The translations under genes were made by a program, and so were the position numbers. The notes beneath the pieces were generated by a model. That model ran no database searches. It saw only the letters and a list, made by a program, of their open reading frames with translations, and was not told where the DNA came from. Of a stretch of DNA of 24,012 nt, positions 14,901 through 21,351 are shown piece by piece. Every line of letters starts with the position of its first letter. Within the stretch, counting starts at the first letter, position 1. Source of the DNA: CBDUBH01 sp965365345 (GTDB lineage: Bacteria; Bacteroidota; Ignavibacteria; Ignavibacteriales; SURF-24); assembly GCA_965365345.1 (NCBI GenBank), contig CBDUBH010000053.1, positions 1 to 24,012 on the forward strand, read 5' to 3'.

Positions 14901-15270
14901 TTTTCTTATTCAACTTTTCTTTTGCTAATTGAGTAATTATTGCATCCGCCAAAGCAATTATATCGTTTGCTATGTCATTATATTTTGGTGTAACATATCC
15001 ATGTTCATATATTTTTATGAAGTGATCCAGTCCGCCTTGAGATATTGACATTATTAACCATTGCCTAAAATCGTGTCTATTTGCATTATTGATTTCTTTT
15101 CTTGCTGCATCGAGTTTTTTAGAATATTCATCCCATTTTTTTTCTCGTTCTATACGAAAAGCAAGTAATTCAGCTTCGTGATCTTCAAATCCTTCCGTTT
15201 TTTCAATATCCCAGCAAGGATCTTTTACCCAATCACTTTTTAATTTTTCAATTTCTTCTTTAGTTGCCAT
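14884..15270 (-). CDS. Phage protein with conserved DPCWDIEKTEGFE motif
   Basis: A 128-residue protein that begins with a helix followed by SDWVKDPCWDIEKTEGFEDH, a segment I recognise as conserved in unassigned Bacteroidetes phage proteins (roughly 'W..DPCWDlE.TEGFE.h..EL..yR...E..W'). The remainder is helical, with a RHDFRQWLIMSISQGG middle part and a Lys-rich C-terminus. It overlaps the HNH gene by 17 bases. The conserved acidic/aromatic motif suggests a defined interaction surface. The function is unknown. Confidence 0.65.
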   Translation of the reverse strand: MATKEEIEKLKSDWVKDPCWDIEKTEGFEDHEAELLAFRIEREKKWDEYSKKLDAARKEINNANRHDFRQWLIMSISQGGLDHFIKIYEHGYVTPKYNDIANDIIALADAIITQLAKEKLNKKNESAQ

Positions 15271-15281
15271 TTTGCCCTCGA

Positions 15282-15923
15282 TTATTCTTGTTTTATTGGA
15301 AATAAAGTTGCTTCAGTTTCAATCTTTCTTAATGATTTAATGTCCTCTGTCTCTAATCGCACCGGCATTATAACCACGTCAACCAAGAAAAATTTAAATA
15401 GAACTGCTTTTACCGGTGAGCTGATATGCACCCGCACAGTATCTTCAGATAAGTCTTCAGCCACTTTAACAAGATTTCTAAGAAAAGTAGAATTTAAAGC
15501 GAGGTCTTTCAATACTATTTTAACCGATTCAATAGTTTTCCCTATCACTTCTTCTGTATGACCGGAACCATTACATTTTTCACAAACAACAAAACTTCCG
15601 CATTCATAACATTCCGCCTCACCGGTTCCTTTGCAATTCCCGCAATCTTGATATAAATCAATTTCTTCAAGTCCGGAAATAGCATTTTGGATATTCGCAA
15701 TAGGAAGATTAAATTTGTCTTTTGGTTCTACGCCTTTCAATAAATCAACAACATTTGGAAAACCAGGAGTATATTCATAAACCTTATTTAAAATCATTGA
15801 AGGAACTTTGATCAGCTGATGTCCGTCAGTTGCGTAAACATGATCTTCAATTAAACATGGACGCCACAATCGGTGATTTAATTCGTCTTTACCGCAGTAA
15901 ATTTTTAATATTTCATCTAACAT
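15282..15923 (-). CDS. Clamp-like phage protein with a DnaJ-type zinc insert
   Basis: A 213-residue protein. Its N-terminal part reads WRPCLIEDHVYATDGHQLIKV (about residues 20-40); the ATDGH-x-L motif is the signature of the bacterial sliding-clamp fold (beta subunit, 'aTDgHRLa'). At 94-121 comes an inserted DnaJ-like knuckle array (CGNCKGTG, CYECG, CEKCNGSG; Cys94, 97, 105, 108, 114, 117). The C-terminal third has the strand and helix alternation (VRVHISSPVKAVLFKF, VDVVIMPVRL) seen in clamps. This could be a divergent phage processivity clamp or a clamp-derived replication accessory. It lies in the replication operon. The clamp call is based on short motifs only. Confidence 0.6.
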   Translation of the reverse strand: MLDEILKIYCGKDELNHRLWRPCLIEDHVYATDGHQLIKVPSMILNKVYEYTPGFPNVVDLLKGVEPKDKFNLPIANIQNAISGLEEIDLYQDCGNCKGTGEAECYECGSFVVCEKCNGSGHTEEVIGKTIESVKIVLKDLALNSTFLRNLVKVAEDLSEDTVRVHISSPVKAVLFKFFLVDVVIMPVRLETEDIKSLRKIETEATLFPIKQE

Positions 15924-15938
15924 TTTGCCCTCGAAATT

Positions 15939-16169
15939 TTATTGGTAAAATTTTTCTTCTTTTAATTCGCGCTCATATTCATTTAGATCAACAACCGCAT
16001 TATTCAGCAAAGTTAATTGACTCAAAAACGCCGGTGGAAAATATGAGATCTTATGAAGCTCACGAGCTTGTGCAATTACTTCATTTTGAAGATTTACAGT
16101 TTCGCGCAATTCTTCCAGTTCCGCTTGCATCTTTTCAAATTCATCTTTACAGAACTTGCACATTGGCAT
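15939..16169 (-). CDS. Small CxxC plus coiled-coil protein
   Basis: A 76-residue protein with an N-terminal MCKFC knuckle (one half of a zinc site), then a heptad-rich helix FEKMQAELEELRETVNLQNEV, and a C-terminal helical segment. It overlaps the gene upstream (16147-16701) by 23 bases, so they are translated together. Its single CxxC would need a partner, and the two flanking genes also encode cysteine knuckles. No family recognised. Confidence 0.55.
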   Translation of the reverse strand: MPMCKFCKDEFEKMQAELEELRETVNLQNEVIAQARELHKISYFPPAFLSQLTLLNNAVVDLNEYERELKEEKFYQ

Positions 16170-16701
16170 ATCTTTCTTCCTTTATTTCGTTTATAAGTGC
16201 GGTTATTTCATTGTAATACATATCCCAGTATTTTTTTGCTGATAAACTGTAACTTAAAAGCGAGTAAAGTTTTTTTATATCATAGTAATAAAGCAAAGTA
16301 AGCAGCGCTTTATAAGATTCGTTGATCTCTACATCAATTTTAATTTCAGTTGCTTTTAATCTCTGCAGATGATCACCGAAGCGCGGAATGTAAACAGTTT
16401 CAACGTGAAATAAATCACCGTGAAGCTCATAATTTTTATAGTAAAATTCTTTTTTAACGTATCTTGTGCCGTTGCATTTTTCACAGATCGTCTTATCATC
16501 AATTCCACTGTTCAATCCGTACTTTTCATTGAATCCAATTCCCGCGCATTCATCACATCTTACATCTTTGATCTTAAAGAAATATCCCAGATAAGATCCG
16601 TATTGGTTAAGCAGAGATTCTTTAACTTGCTGGAACACATATTTCTCAATGTACATGCCGGCATTTGCTATTCGGAAAGCTTCAAAAATTTTTGGATGCA
16701 T
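16147..16701 (-). CDS. Phage protein with split zinc-knuckle domain
   Basis: A 184-residue protein with a pair of knuckles, CDECAGIGF (Cys49/52) and CEKCNGTRY (Cys73/76), of the DnaJ central-domain type, joined by a 20-residue loop, and followed by a helical C-terminus rich in Tyr. Proteins of this kind occur in Bacteroidetes phage operons next to DnaJ-zinc relatives, but I cannot name a function. It is preceded by a small overlapping cistron (16682-16834) and followed by the CxxC/coiled-coil gene. A nucleic-acid or chaperone-contact role is speculation. Confidence 0.6.
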   Translation of the reverse strand: MHPKIFEAFRIANAGMYIEKYVFQQVKESLLNQYGSYLGYFFKIKDVRCDECAGIGFNEKYGLNSGIDDKTICEKCNGTRYVKKEFYYKNYELHGDLFHVETVYIPRFGDHLQRLKATEIKIDVEINESYKALLTLLYYYDIKKLYSLLSYSLSAKKYWDMYYNEITALINEIKEERYANVQVL

Positions 16702-16834
16702 TTTCGCCCTCTTTTAATAAGATTATTGTATCAATACCGTTTATTTTCTTGATCTTGATAATGCCTCTTAAAAGCAGATCCATAATTATTTTGGCATTAT
16801 TGATCTTTTCTTTTTCGGTGATGACCGGTTTCAA
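16682..16834 (-). CDS. Short overlooked cistron, 50 residues (TTG start)
   Basis: A 50-residue reading frame that fills an otherwise empty 130-base gap. It starts with a TTG at 16834 overlapping the preceding stop (AATTGA), with AGGA nine bases upstream, and ends at 16682, overlapping the next gene start by 20 bases. The protein begins LKPVITEKEKINNAKIIM and is a charged alpha-beta peptide with an IIKIKKINGIDTIILLK strand pair. The packing on both sides and the continuous open frame make it probable, but the rare start codon leaves doubt. No function can be given. Confidence 0.5.
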   Translation of the reverse strand: MKPVITEKEKINNAKIIMDLLLRGIIKIKKINGIDTIILLKEGENASKNF

Positions 16835-17013
16835 TTTCTTCTTTCCTTAATTTCTTCATCAATTCTGCGAAGTAATCTTGAATCTATTCCGCAACAGATA
16901 ACAAGCCGCGGATCCCTTGTTGATCTGAGCGTATATTGAAATTTTGTTTTTATCATTACGATATATTGCTGTCCCGCGTAAAGAACAACATTGCCGATCT
17001 CAAATCCTTTCAT
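16831..17013 (-). CDS. Small beta-rich phage protein
   Basis: A 60-residue protein starting MKGFEIGNVVLYAGQQYIVM. The frame is open upstream to a GTG at 17103, but nothing resembling a ribosome site precedes that, while the ATG at 17013 starts where the beta-barrel-like pattern 'k.f.iGnvVlY.g..Y.V' begins, which is typical of a small SH3-like protein. GGTGG lies four bases upstream, a weak ribosome site. The C-terminus is a basic helix LLRRIDEEIKERRN. The stop overlaps the TTG of the next short cistron. The choice of start is less certain than the gene itself. Confidence 0.55.
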   Translation of the reverse strand: MKGFEIGNVVLYAGQQYIVMIKTKFQYTLRSTRDPRLVICCGIDSRLLRRIDEEIKERRN

Positions 17014-17206
17014 GCTGCCACCATTGTTTTTTAGAAGCCCGGGAAGATCACTCCCCCCGGACAAACCATTACTTATCGGATATATGGAACTAAATTTTTG
17101 CACTTTTTTATTTGCTTTTTATTTCTAAATTTTTACCTTAAATACAGTAGGGCTCTTGGGATATAAAAATTCCCTTTAGTTTTACTTATCTTGGCAAAGA
17201 TATTTG

Positions 17207-17231
17207 AAGCCGGTATTACCAGTACCGGCTT
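17207..17231 (-). terminator. Perfect hairpin after the membrane-protein gene
   Basis: AAGCCGGTA (17207-17215) pairs perfectly with TACCGGCTT (17223-17231) around a 7-base loop. On the minus strand the tail (CAAATATCTTTGCC) is only mildly T-rich, and on the plus strand the hairpin is followed by a short T-run, so it may be a weak or two-way terminator. It lies just after the stop of the gene at 17246. The rest of 17014-17206 holds no supported gene. Confidence 0.6.
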
Positions 17232-17245
17232 TGCTGTTTTAAACT

Positions 17246-17704
17246 CTAAACAGCCGCTTCAACTGCTTTTGTATTATACTCTTCCACTTTGTATTCAAGC
17301 GCTTCTTTATCCAATCTTAGATCTTCAATAACACTTTTCAAAAACGCATTTTCATTCTTAACGTCACTTAATTCTTTTATATCCGATTCATATTTTTGGC
17401 ATTTATCAAAATAAAAATCGATCTTTCCGCGCAATACCTTTGTCATTGCCGAATATTTGCTTTCACTTTCACGCAAATTGAATTTTAATTTCTGATTTTC
17501 AACCATGTAAGCAATGTGATTTTTCTTAAATGTGTAAGATGAAACCACGCCCATTATTGCGCCGGTGATGTACGCGCCGAAATAAAAATATTTCAAAGGG
17601 AATAATTGCTCTGCAACTCCTGTTATCATGTGAGAGATCACAATAGCGGTGCAAATAATGAATATTAAAGCTGCCAATCCGTTTCTCGTTAAGAATTGTT
17701 TCAT
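17246..17704 (-). CDS. Membrane protein with coiled-coil tail
   Basis: A 152-residue protein with two hydrophobic segments, LAALIFIICTAIVISHMITG (about residues 10-29) and YFGAYITGAIMGVVSSYTF (about 41-59), then a long charged coiled coil (NQKLKFNLRESESKYS through DLRLDKEALEYKVEE). The coiled coil would face the cytoplasm. It is an early-operon protein without recognisable domains. Membrane-anchored coiled-coil proteins in lysogens may take part in superinfection exclusion, but this is only an analogy. A perfect hairpin follows the stop. Confidence 0.6.
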   Translation of the reverse strand: MKQFLTRNGLAALIFIICTAIVISHMITGVAEQLFPLKYFYFGAYITGAIMGVVSSYTFKKNHIAYMVENQKLKFNLRESESKYSAMTKVLRGKIDFYFDKCQKYESDIKELSDVKNENAFLKSVIEDLRLDKEALEYKVEEYNTKAVEAAV

Positions 17705-17717
17705 TTTGGAACCCCTT

Positions 17718-18095
17718 TTAGCTTGCTTTGAGATTTATATCTTTTAAGATCCTTTGTGCCATTGCCCGCGGATCTTCAACTTGGACAACTACTTTAACTT
17801 GTTTAGAATCACTATCCGGATCATATAAATGCGCATTCTGGAATCTGTGGATTGAACTCATTTTAATCTTGTATGTATAACCGCCTTCAGCTTTGCTGCA
17901 TTTAACTCTGCGCGCTTTAAGCTGCTTTGTTTTTATCAGTCTTTTAATTTCTTCGGCGGAAGTATGCAGATGCCTTCTTGCAACATTTACCGAAACTTCC
18001 TCAATGTTGTTTTCAGCTTCTTTCTGCATGATTTTTTCGCACATCTTTTCGATCTTGCAGAGTTTATTCCATATTTCTTCGGAAGAAACGTACAT
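17718..18095 (-). CDS. Excisionase-like / winged HTH DNA-binding protein
   Basis: A 125-residue protein. The middle region, VSVNVARRHLHTSAEEIKRL followed by IKTKQLKARRVKCSK and YTYKIKMSSIHRFQ, follows the pattern of MerR/excisionase HTH domains (helix_turn_helix 17: 'vs..eAA..L..s...v..li..g.L.a.......y.i....i..f'). N-terminal helices and a C-terminal tail flank it. This would be a DNA-architectural or regulatory protein, possibly aiding excision. It begins near the start of the early operon. The specific targets are not visible, so 'excisionase' is a possibility, not a claim. Confidence 0.6.
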   Translation of the reverse strand: MYVSSEEIWNKLCKIEKMCEKIMQKEAENNIEEVSVNVARRHLHTSAEEIKRLIKTKQLKARRVKCSKAEGGYTYKIKMSSIHRFQNAHLYDPDSDSKQVKVVVQVEDPRAMAQRILKDINLKAS

Positions 18096-18096
18096 C

Positions 18097-18546
18097 TTAT
18101 TCGATCTCTTTTAACATTTTATCGAATTGTAAATTCATTGCGTGGCGCGCCGATTCAATTATTTCTTTCATTACCGGGCGTTCGTGATCTTCATATTTTC
18201 CGTCGTGGGCAATTCTGCGTGTAGTAAGTGTTAAAAGTTCAAATTGATGGAATAACGAGGTTTGAGTTTCCAGCACTGCATTATTAAGCAGTCTTAATGC
18301 TTCACTTGGTTCTTTTACAACTCCCTCTTTTGTTAAGATATCCATAATTGAATCATAAAGGCCTTTTGAGAAATTTACTGCCATGTGAAGCTGAAAATTT
18401 AGAGTGCTGGTGCTCATGGAAAGTTTATCTGCAAGCCAGACTTCATTGATGTGCTTAAAAGGAGCGTAATTCTTATCGGATTTACATTTCTCAATGATCT
18501 TGTTAATTTTTTCTTGAGCTCTGATGTTTGAATTTTGTATGCACAT
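18097..18546 (-). CDS. Putative phage regulator, CII/CP76-like
   Basis: A 149-residue helical protein. It starts with charged helices (QEKINKIIEKC), then a core EVWLADKLSMSTSTLNFQLH reminiscent of phage regulators with a 'vA..lg.s..tL...L' HTH of the CP76/CII type, followed by a helical C-terminus with an RRIAHDGKYEDHERPVMKEI segment. AGGA lies eight bases before the start. It is the second gene of the early operon, the usual place for a lysis/lysogeny regulator. I am unsure of the family. An imperfect operator-like palindrome lies just upstream (18597-18612). Confidence 0.5.
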   Translation of the reverse strand: MCIQNSNIRAQEKINKIIEKCKSDKNYAPFKHINEVWLADKLSMSTSTLNFQLHMAVNFSKGLYDSIMDILTKEGVVKEPSEALRLLNNAVLETQTSLFHQFELLTLTTRRIAHDGKYEDHERPVMKEIIESARHAMNLQFDKMLKEIE

Positions 18547-18596
18547 TTTAAAATTCCTAAAAATTGTTTTGCCGGATACAAGTTTTTATGTTTTTA

Positions 18597-18612
18597 TGCA
18601 AATAAATTTGCA
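18597..18612. promoter_or_regulatory. Palindrome TGCAAAT-AA-ATTTGCA
   Basis: A perfect 7-base inverted repeat with a 2-base centre in the gap between two early regulatory genes. Its size and symmetry suit a dimeric repressor or activator site, perhaps for the regulator downstream. No T-tract follows on either side. Confidence 0.45.
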
Positions 18613-18620
18613 ATAGATAA

Positions 18621-18857
18621 TTAAGCAGCCTCTTGTTTCTGAATTTCAAGATCATTCAACAGATCATTAATTCTTTTAAGCATTGTTTTTAATTTCCCTT
18701 GACGGAGCGCTTGTGATACCATTTGTTCAGATGTTTCCAAAATGGCGGCTATTTTCCTATTTGTTGAATAAGGAAAATGTTTTTTTGCGCGGATATAAAC
18801 CTCAAAAGGTTCTAAATTTTGCTGATTCATTTCTTGATGTTCTCTTAGATTATTCAT
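18621..18857 (-). CDS. Small HTH protein, Cro-like position
   Basis: A 78-residue protein with an HTH at NRKIAAILETSEQMVSQALR (about residues 33-52), flanked by helices and ending in a Leu-rich KRINDLLNDLE helix. It is the first gene of the leftward early operon, the place of a Cro or similar regulator. The ATG at 18857 has no strong ribosome site, but the 14-base element TTTAGAATTAAATA upstream (18877-18890) is repeated before another minus-strand gene, so the leader is probably regulatory. DNA binding is inferred from the HTH pattern. Confidence 0.65.
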   Translation of the reverse strand: MNNLREHQEMNQQNLEPFEVYIRAKKHFPYSTNRKIAAILETSEQMVSQALRQGKLKTMLKRINDLLNDLEIQKQEAA

Positions 18858-18876
18858 ATTTTCGGTTTAAGTTTTA

Positions 18877-18890
18877 TTTAGAATTAAATA
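18877..18890. promoter_or_regulatory. Repeated leader element, copy 1
   Basis: TTTAGAATTAAATA lies between the divergent starts at 18857 (-) and 18901 (+). An identical copy is at 19497-19510 in front of another minus-strand gene, and both are followed leftward by a related CGAAAA(A)TATG at the start codon. It is an imperfect palindrome, so it may be a shared operator or promoter box. Confidence 0.45.
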
Positions 18891-18900
18891 GTTTTATATT

Positions 18901-19209
18901 ATGTTAGAAGAAACTCCGGCTAAAGAATTATTTGCTCAAATCAGTTACATTTATCACAGTTTAGAAGAAAAAGCGTGTAAAGAAGATGAAATGTTAAAGC
19001 TTTTTCTTCACTTGGATGATGGCAGCAAAATAGAAGTCATCCAATACGGGCCGTTGGCTGATGATACTCTTTATTTTTACGGAATGAATTCCGATATGGT
19101 TTTAACCATGATAACTTTGTATCACTCAAGGTGCCATGTTACTTTCGTTCCAACAAAAAAGACAAAGAACAATGATCTAAAAGCTCAATTCGGATTTAAT
19201 GTGAAATAA
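18901..19209 (+). CDS. Hypothetical protein within the immunity region
   Basis: A 102-residue protein on the plus strand, divergent from the HTH gene at 18621-18857 with 43 bases between starts. The N-terminus is a pair of acidic helices; the second half alternates strands and turns (KLFLHLDDGSKIEVIQYGPL, DTLYFYGMNSDMVLTMITLY, CHVTFVPT), giving a compact alpha+beta protein. No ribosome site is seen. Its 3' end overlaps the convergent gene at 19196-19486 by 14 bases. The codon and amino-acid pattern looks real. The function is unknown. Confidence 0.6.
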   Translation: MLEETPAKELFAQISYIYHSLEEKACKEDEMLKLFLHLDDGSKIEVIQYGPLADDTLYFYGMNSDMVLTMITLYHSRCHVTFVPTKKTKNNDLKAQFGFNVK

Positions 19210-19486
19210 GATTTTTACTGATTGTGAAGTAATATCCTACTTCACCGTCTGGAATTGTACACATGTTACTGTGTTTAATTTCAACTTTGTATCCGAGTTT
19301 TTCTAATGAGTTACGAGTTTTGCTAATCATTGAGTTCTGGGTTCTTAAAATTGAAGCGATCTGTTCAAATTTAAGATTGCGAGATTCAATTTGTTCTGCA
19401 ATTTCTTGAGTTAATTCTGCAATGATTCTTTTGAATGTATCTTCAATAGATTCATTAGTTGTTTGAGTTTTTTCTTTTTCGTTCAT
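19196..19486 (-). CDS. Small putative DNA-binding protein opposite the repressor
   Basis: A 96-residue protein. An N-terminal acidic helix is followed by a likely HTH at KFEQIASILRTQNSMISKTR (about residues 39-58) and a strand-rich C-terminus that could be a wing (KVEIKHSNMCTIPDG, YYFTISKNL). It starts 134 bases from the divergent CI-like repressor with the triple operator between them, which is the place of an anti-repressor or Cro in lambdoid phages. A copy of the TTTAGAATTAAATA element lies 10 bases before its ATG. The function is inferred from place and HTH-like pattern. Confidence 0.55.
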   Translation of the reverse strand: MNEKEKTQTTNESIEDTFKRIIAELTQEIAEQIESRNLKFEQIASILRTQNSMISKTRNSLEKLGYKVEIKHSNMCTIPDGEVGYYFTISKNLISH

Positions 19487-19496
19487 ATTTTTCGTT

Positions 19497-19510
19497 TTTA
19501 GAATTAAATA
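19497..19510. promoter_or_regulatory. Repeated leader element, copy 2
   Basis: TTTAGAATTAAATA, identical to 18877-18890, ten bases ahead of the ATG at 19486. The sharing of this box by two HTH-type genes of the immunity region points to a common regulator or a duplicated leader. Confidence 0.45.
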
Positions 19511-19531
19511 TTATTCTTGAGAGTAAAAGTA

Positions 19532-19625
19532 ACCAAAATTTGTAATCTTGTCAAATAAAAAATACAAATATTGGTAAAATATTTTTTAATTATTTCCCTT
19601 TATTTGTAAAAATACAAAAAATGGT
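19532..19625. promoter_or_regulatory. Triple operator TACAAA-WWW-TGGT of the repressor region
   Basis: Three copies of one 13-base site: at 19532-19544 (inverted; reads TACAAATTTTGGT on the minus strand), 19563-19575 (TACAAATATTGGT) and 19613-19625 (TACAAAAAATGGT). The constant halves TACAAA and TGGT are exact in all three, and the three middle bases are always A or T. The third copy includes the repressor start codon (19621) and also forms a TTTGTA/TACAAA dyad (19603-19618). The first two copies form a 13-base inverted repeat. I infer CI-like binding sites controlling both the leftward promoter and the repressor itself. Confidence 0.65.
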
Positions 19626-20274
19626 AACATCAAAAGAAGAATTTTACAGAAAAGTTGGTTATCGGTTAGAAGAATATTTCAAAACTACCGGTTTAACCAA
19701 AAAAGAATTTGCAGAAAAATTAGATGTGCAAAACACTCATCTAAATAGATATTTTATTGGCGAATCGAATCCTGTAAATCTTTTTGATAAACTTTACGAA
19801 ATAGGATGTGATATTGATTATCTTATTTCCGGCAAAAAAGGACGGGAATACATTCCGATCCATGAAGCCGAAAGAAATCATTTTAATGAAGATAAAACAT
19901 ATAAGATCGTGGGCGTAATTCCCGCGGGCGTTGCCGAAGTTACTGATCATGATTGGTACGAAACGGCAACTTTAGAATATAATCCGGAAGATCACGCATT
20001 CATTGCCGTGGATGAAGAATTTGGATTTTCAATGATGCCGAGTATCAATCCCGGTGATTTAGTGCTTATTTCATTTTCGGCAAAGATTAAAAATGGAGAT
20101 CTTGTAGCAGCCCGTTGGGATGCAACAAAAGGCGCATTAAAAATATATAGTGATAATCCGGAGATTCCCGGAATGGCAGTTTTAACAAGTTACAATCAAG
20201 CAGTTGCGCCGATCTTTGTGAGCAAAGAAAAAGCGAAACTTTACAAAGTGGTTCTTATCAAGAAAGGAAAATAG
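19621..20274 (+). CDS. CI-like repressor: HTH plus S24 (LexA-type) peptidase
   Basis: A 217-residue repressor. The N-terminus is an XRE-type HTH, TKKEFAEKLDVQNTHLNRYF (about residues 26-45). After a linker comes a peptidase S24 domain with the self-cleavage site PAGV (Ala102-Gly103), the serine motif FSMMPSINPGD (Ser137) and the lysine about 37 residues later (Lys174 in ALKIYS), which matches the LexA Ser/Lys dyad spacing. RecA-stimulated autocleavage would thus release repression after DNA damage. No ribosome site precedes the ATG; the third operator copy overlaps the start codon, implying autoregulation. The call is firm. Confidence 0.9.
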   Translation: MVTSKEEFYRKVGYRLEEYFKTTGLTKKEFAEKLDVQNTHLNRYFIGESNPVNLFDKLYEIGCDIDYLISGKKGREYIPIHEAERNHFNEDKTYKIVGVIPAGVAEVTDHDWYETATLEYNPEDHAFIAVDEEFGFSMMPSINPGDLVLISFSAKIKNGDLVAARWDATKGALKIYSDNPEIPGMAVLTSYNQAVAPIFVSKEKAKLYKVVLIKKGK

Positions 20275-20312
20275 TTCACTTAATTTATAAACAAATTCTC
20301 GGGGGCGGGAAA

Positions 20313-20507
20313 ATGGATAATTCAGCGGTAATTGTAATTTTCTTAGTAATATTACTTGTAGTGGTATTAGGATTCTTTATAATGCGCGCTTTGGTTCAAT
20401 GGTATTTTGGTTTTGACAAAATGCAAGAAAATCAAGAAAAGATCATTAAACTATTAGAAGTCATTGCAAGAAATTCAGAAAAAGAAAATCAGGAAATCAA
20501 CTTTTAA
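20313..20507 (+). CDS. Small single-span membrane protein
   Basis: A 64-residue protein with one strong membrane segment, AVIVIFLVILLVVVLGFFIM (about residues 5-24), then a WYFGFDK turn and a charged helix KIIKLLEVIARNSEKENQE. It follows the repressor by 38 bases, behind an unusual G-rich sequence (20301-20309) that probably acts as ribosome site. Its place in a lysogenically expressed unit suggests a superinfection-exclusion or regulatory role, but nothing in the sequence proves it. Confidence 0.6.
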   Translation: MDNSAVIVIFLVILLVVVLGFFIMRALVQWYFGFDKMQENQEKIIKLLEVIARNSEKENQEINF

Positions 20508-20521
20508 TTTTGGGGAGAAAA

Positions 20522-21082
20522 ATGAAAACTTTATTAGCCGCAACGCTATTATTAACCACATTAATATCAGCACAACAAAAAACCGAATACTTTAAACCGA
20601 ACGCATTGTTTGGTGGTTCTTTTTATATAAACTCATTTATGCTACAATTTCACGGTGCTTTTTTTACTGAAGGCAACTTCGCTTATTACGGCGCACTTGC
20701 TGTAACTCCCGGCAAAGTGAATGAAGATCATGTTTATGATAATATTTCATATCACAAAGCAAAATATGATTTTAGAGATAAAGAAAAAGGCAACCAGTAT
20801 AAAGATGTAATGTTTGACATTGGCACCGTCTATAATGCTAGTAAAATTATTAATTTATACTTAGCTGTTTCCATTCAAGAAAGATCAGAATACAAAGAAT
20901 TTTATGATGAATTTCAAATACTTGGAGATAATGGAAAATATTATTTGAGTCCAACCTCTAAATTCGGGATAGGATTAAGCGGAGGCATAATGTTTTCGAT
21001 ATCTCCAAAAGTTGGCCTAGTTGGTGGTGGCACAATAGGAGTGGTAAATAATACCAATATAGGACTTACTTTTTTCTTATAA
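20522..21082 (+). CDS. Predicted secreted outer-membrane beta-barrel-like protein
   Basis: A 186-residue protein with a signal peptide MKTLLAATLLLTTLISAQ and a mature, aromatic and Gly-rich beta-strand pattern (ALFGGSFYINSFMLQFHG, FAYYGALAV, INLYLAVS, KFGIGLSGGIMFSI), ending in GLTFFL, an aromatic end like outer-membrane beta-barrels. The frame reaches back to a TTG at 20510, but ATG 20522 has GGGGAG just upstream and starts the signal peptide. As part of the plus-strand lysogeny region it could alter the surface of the lysogen, for example by receptor masking. The role is inferred; no family is identified. Confidence 0.65.
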   Translation: MKTLLAATLLLTTLISAQQKTEYFKPNALFGGSFYINSFMLQFHGAFFTEGNFAYYGALAVTPGKVNEDHVYDNISYHKAKYDFRDKEKGNQYKDVMFDIGTVYNASKIINLYLAVSIQERSEYKEFYDEFQILGDNGKYYLSPTSKFGIGLSGGIMFSISPKVGLVGGGTIGVVNNTNIGLTFFL

Positions 21083-21135
21083 TCAAAAATTTTTAATCTG
21101 AATATAAATTTTAACATTGTTCGGGGAGTTCAGTC

Positions 21136-21351
21136 ATGTATCATAACGGATATATTCAAGGCATAAAAGTATTTTCGGATCTAAGGGAAGCCGAAAAACA
21201 AAAATTTAATTTTAATGATTTTAAGATTTTCTACAATTCATTTTCAAATTTCCGCAAAGTAGAAAATAAAAAAGATGAATTTAGCGATCTGCCAAAATGG
21301 GCACAAAGAAGAATGAAAATATTGAAGAGTGGTAATGCCAGTTACAATTAA
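21136..21351 (+). CDS. Small hypothetical protein, first gene of STAS/ATPase cassette
   Basis: A 71-residue, basic and aromatic protein (FNFNDFKIFYNSFSNFRKV), with a strong CGGGGAG about nine bases before ATG and overlapping the STAS-ATPase gene by 17 bases. It has a C-terminal WAQRRMKILKSG helix. It is probably the first cistron of a three-gene unit with the next two genes. I recognise no family. A regulator or partner of the ATPase is a fair guess from the overlap alone. Confidence 0.6.
   Translation: MYHNGYIQGIKVFSDLREAEKQKFNFNDFKIFYNSFSNFRKVENKKDEFSDLPKWAQRRMKILKSGNASYN

Noticed and set aside
17103..17206. Bacteroidetes-type promoter (TAnnTTTG) on the minus strand after the hairpin
   Set aside because: TATCTTTG is present but I find no matching upstream TTTG box at the right distance, so I do not call a promoter.
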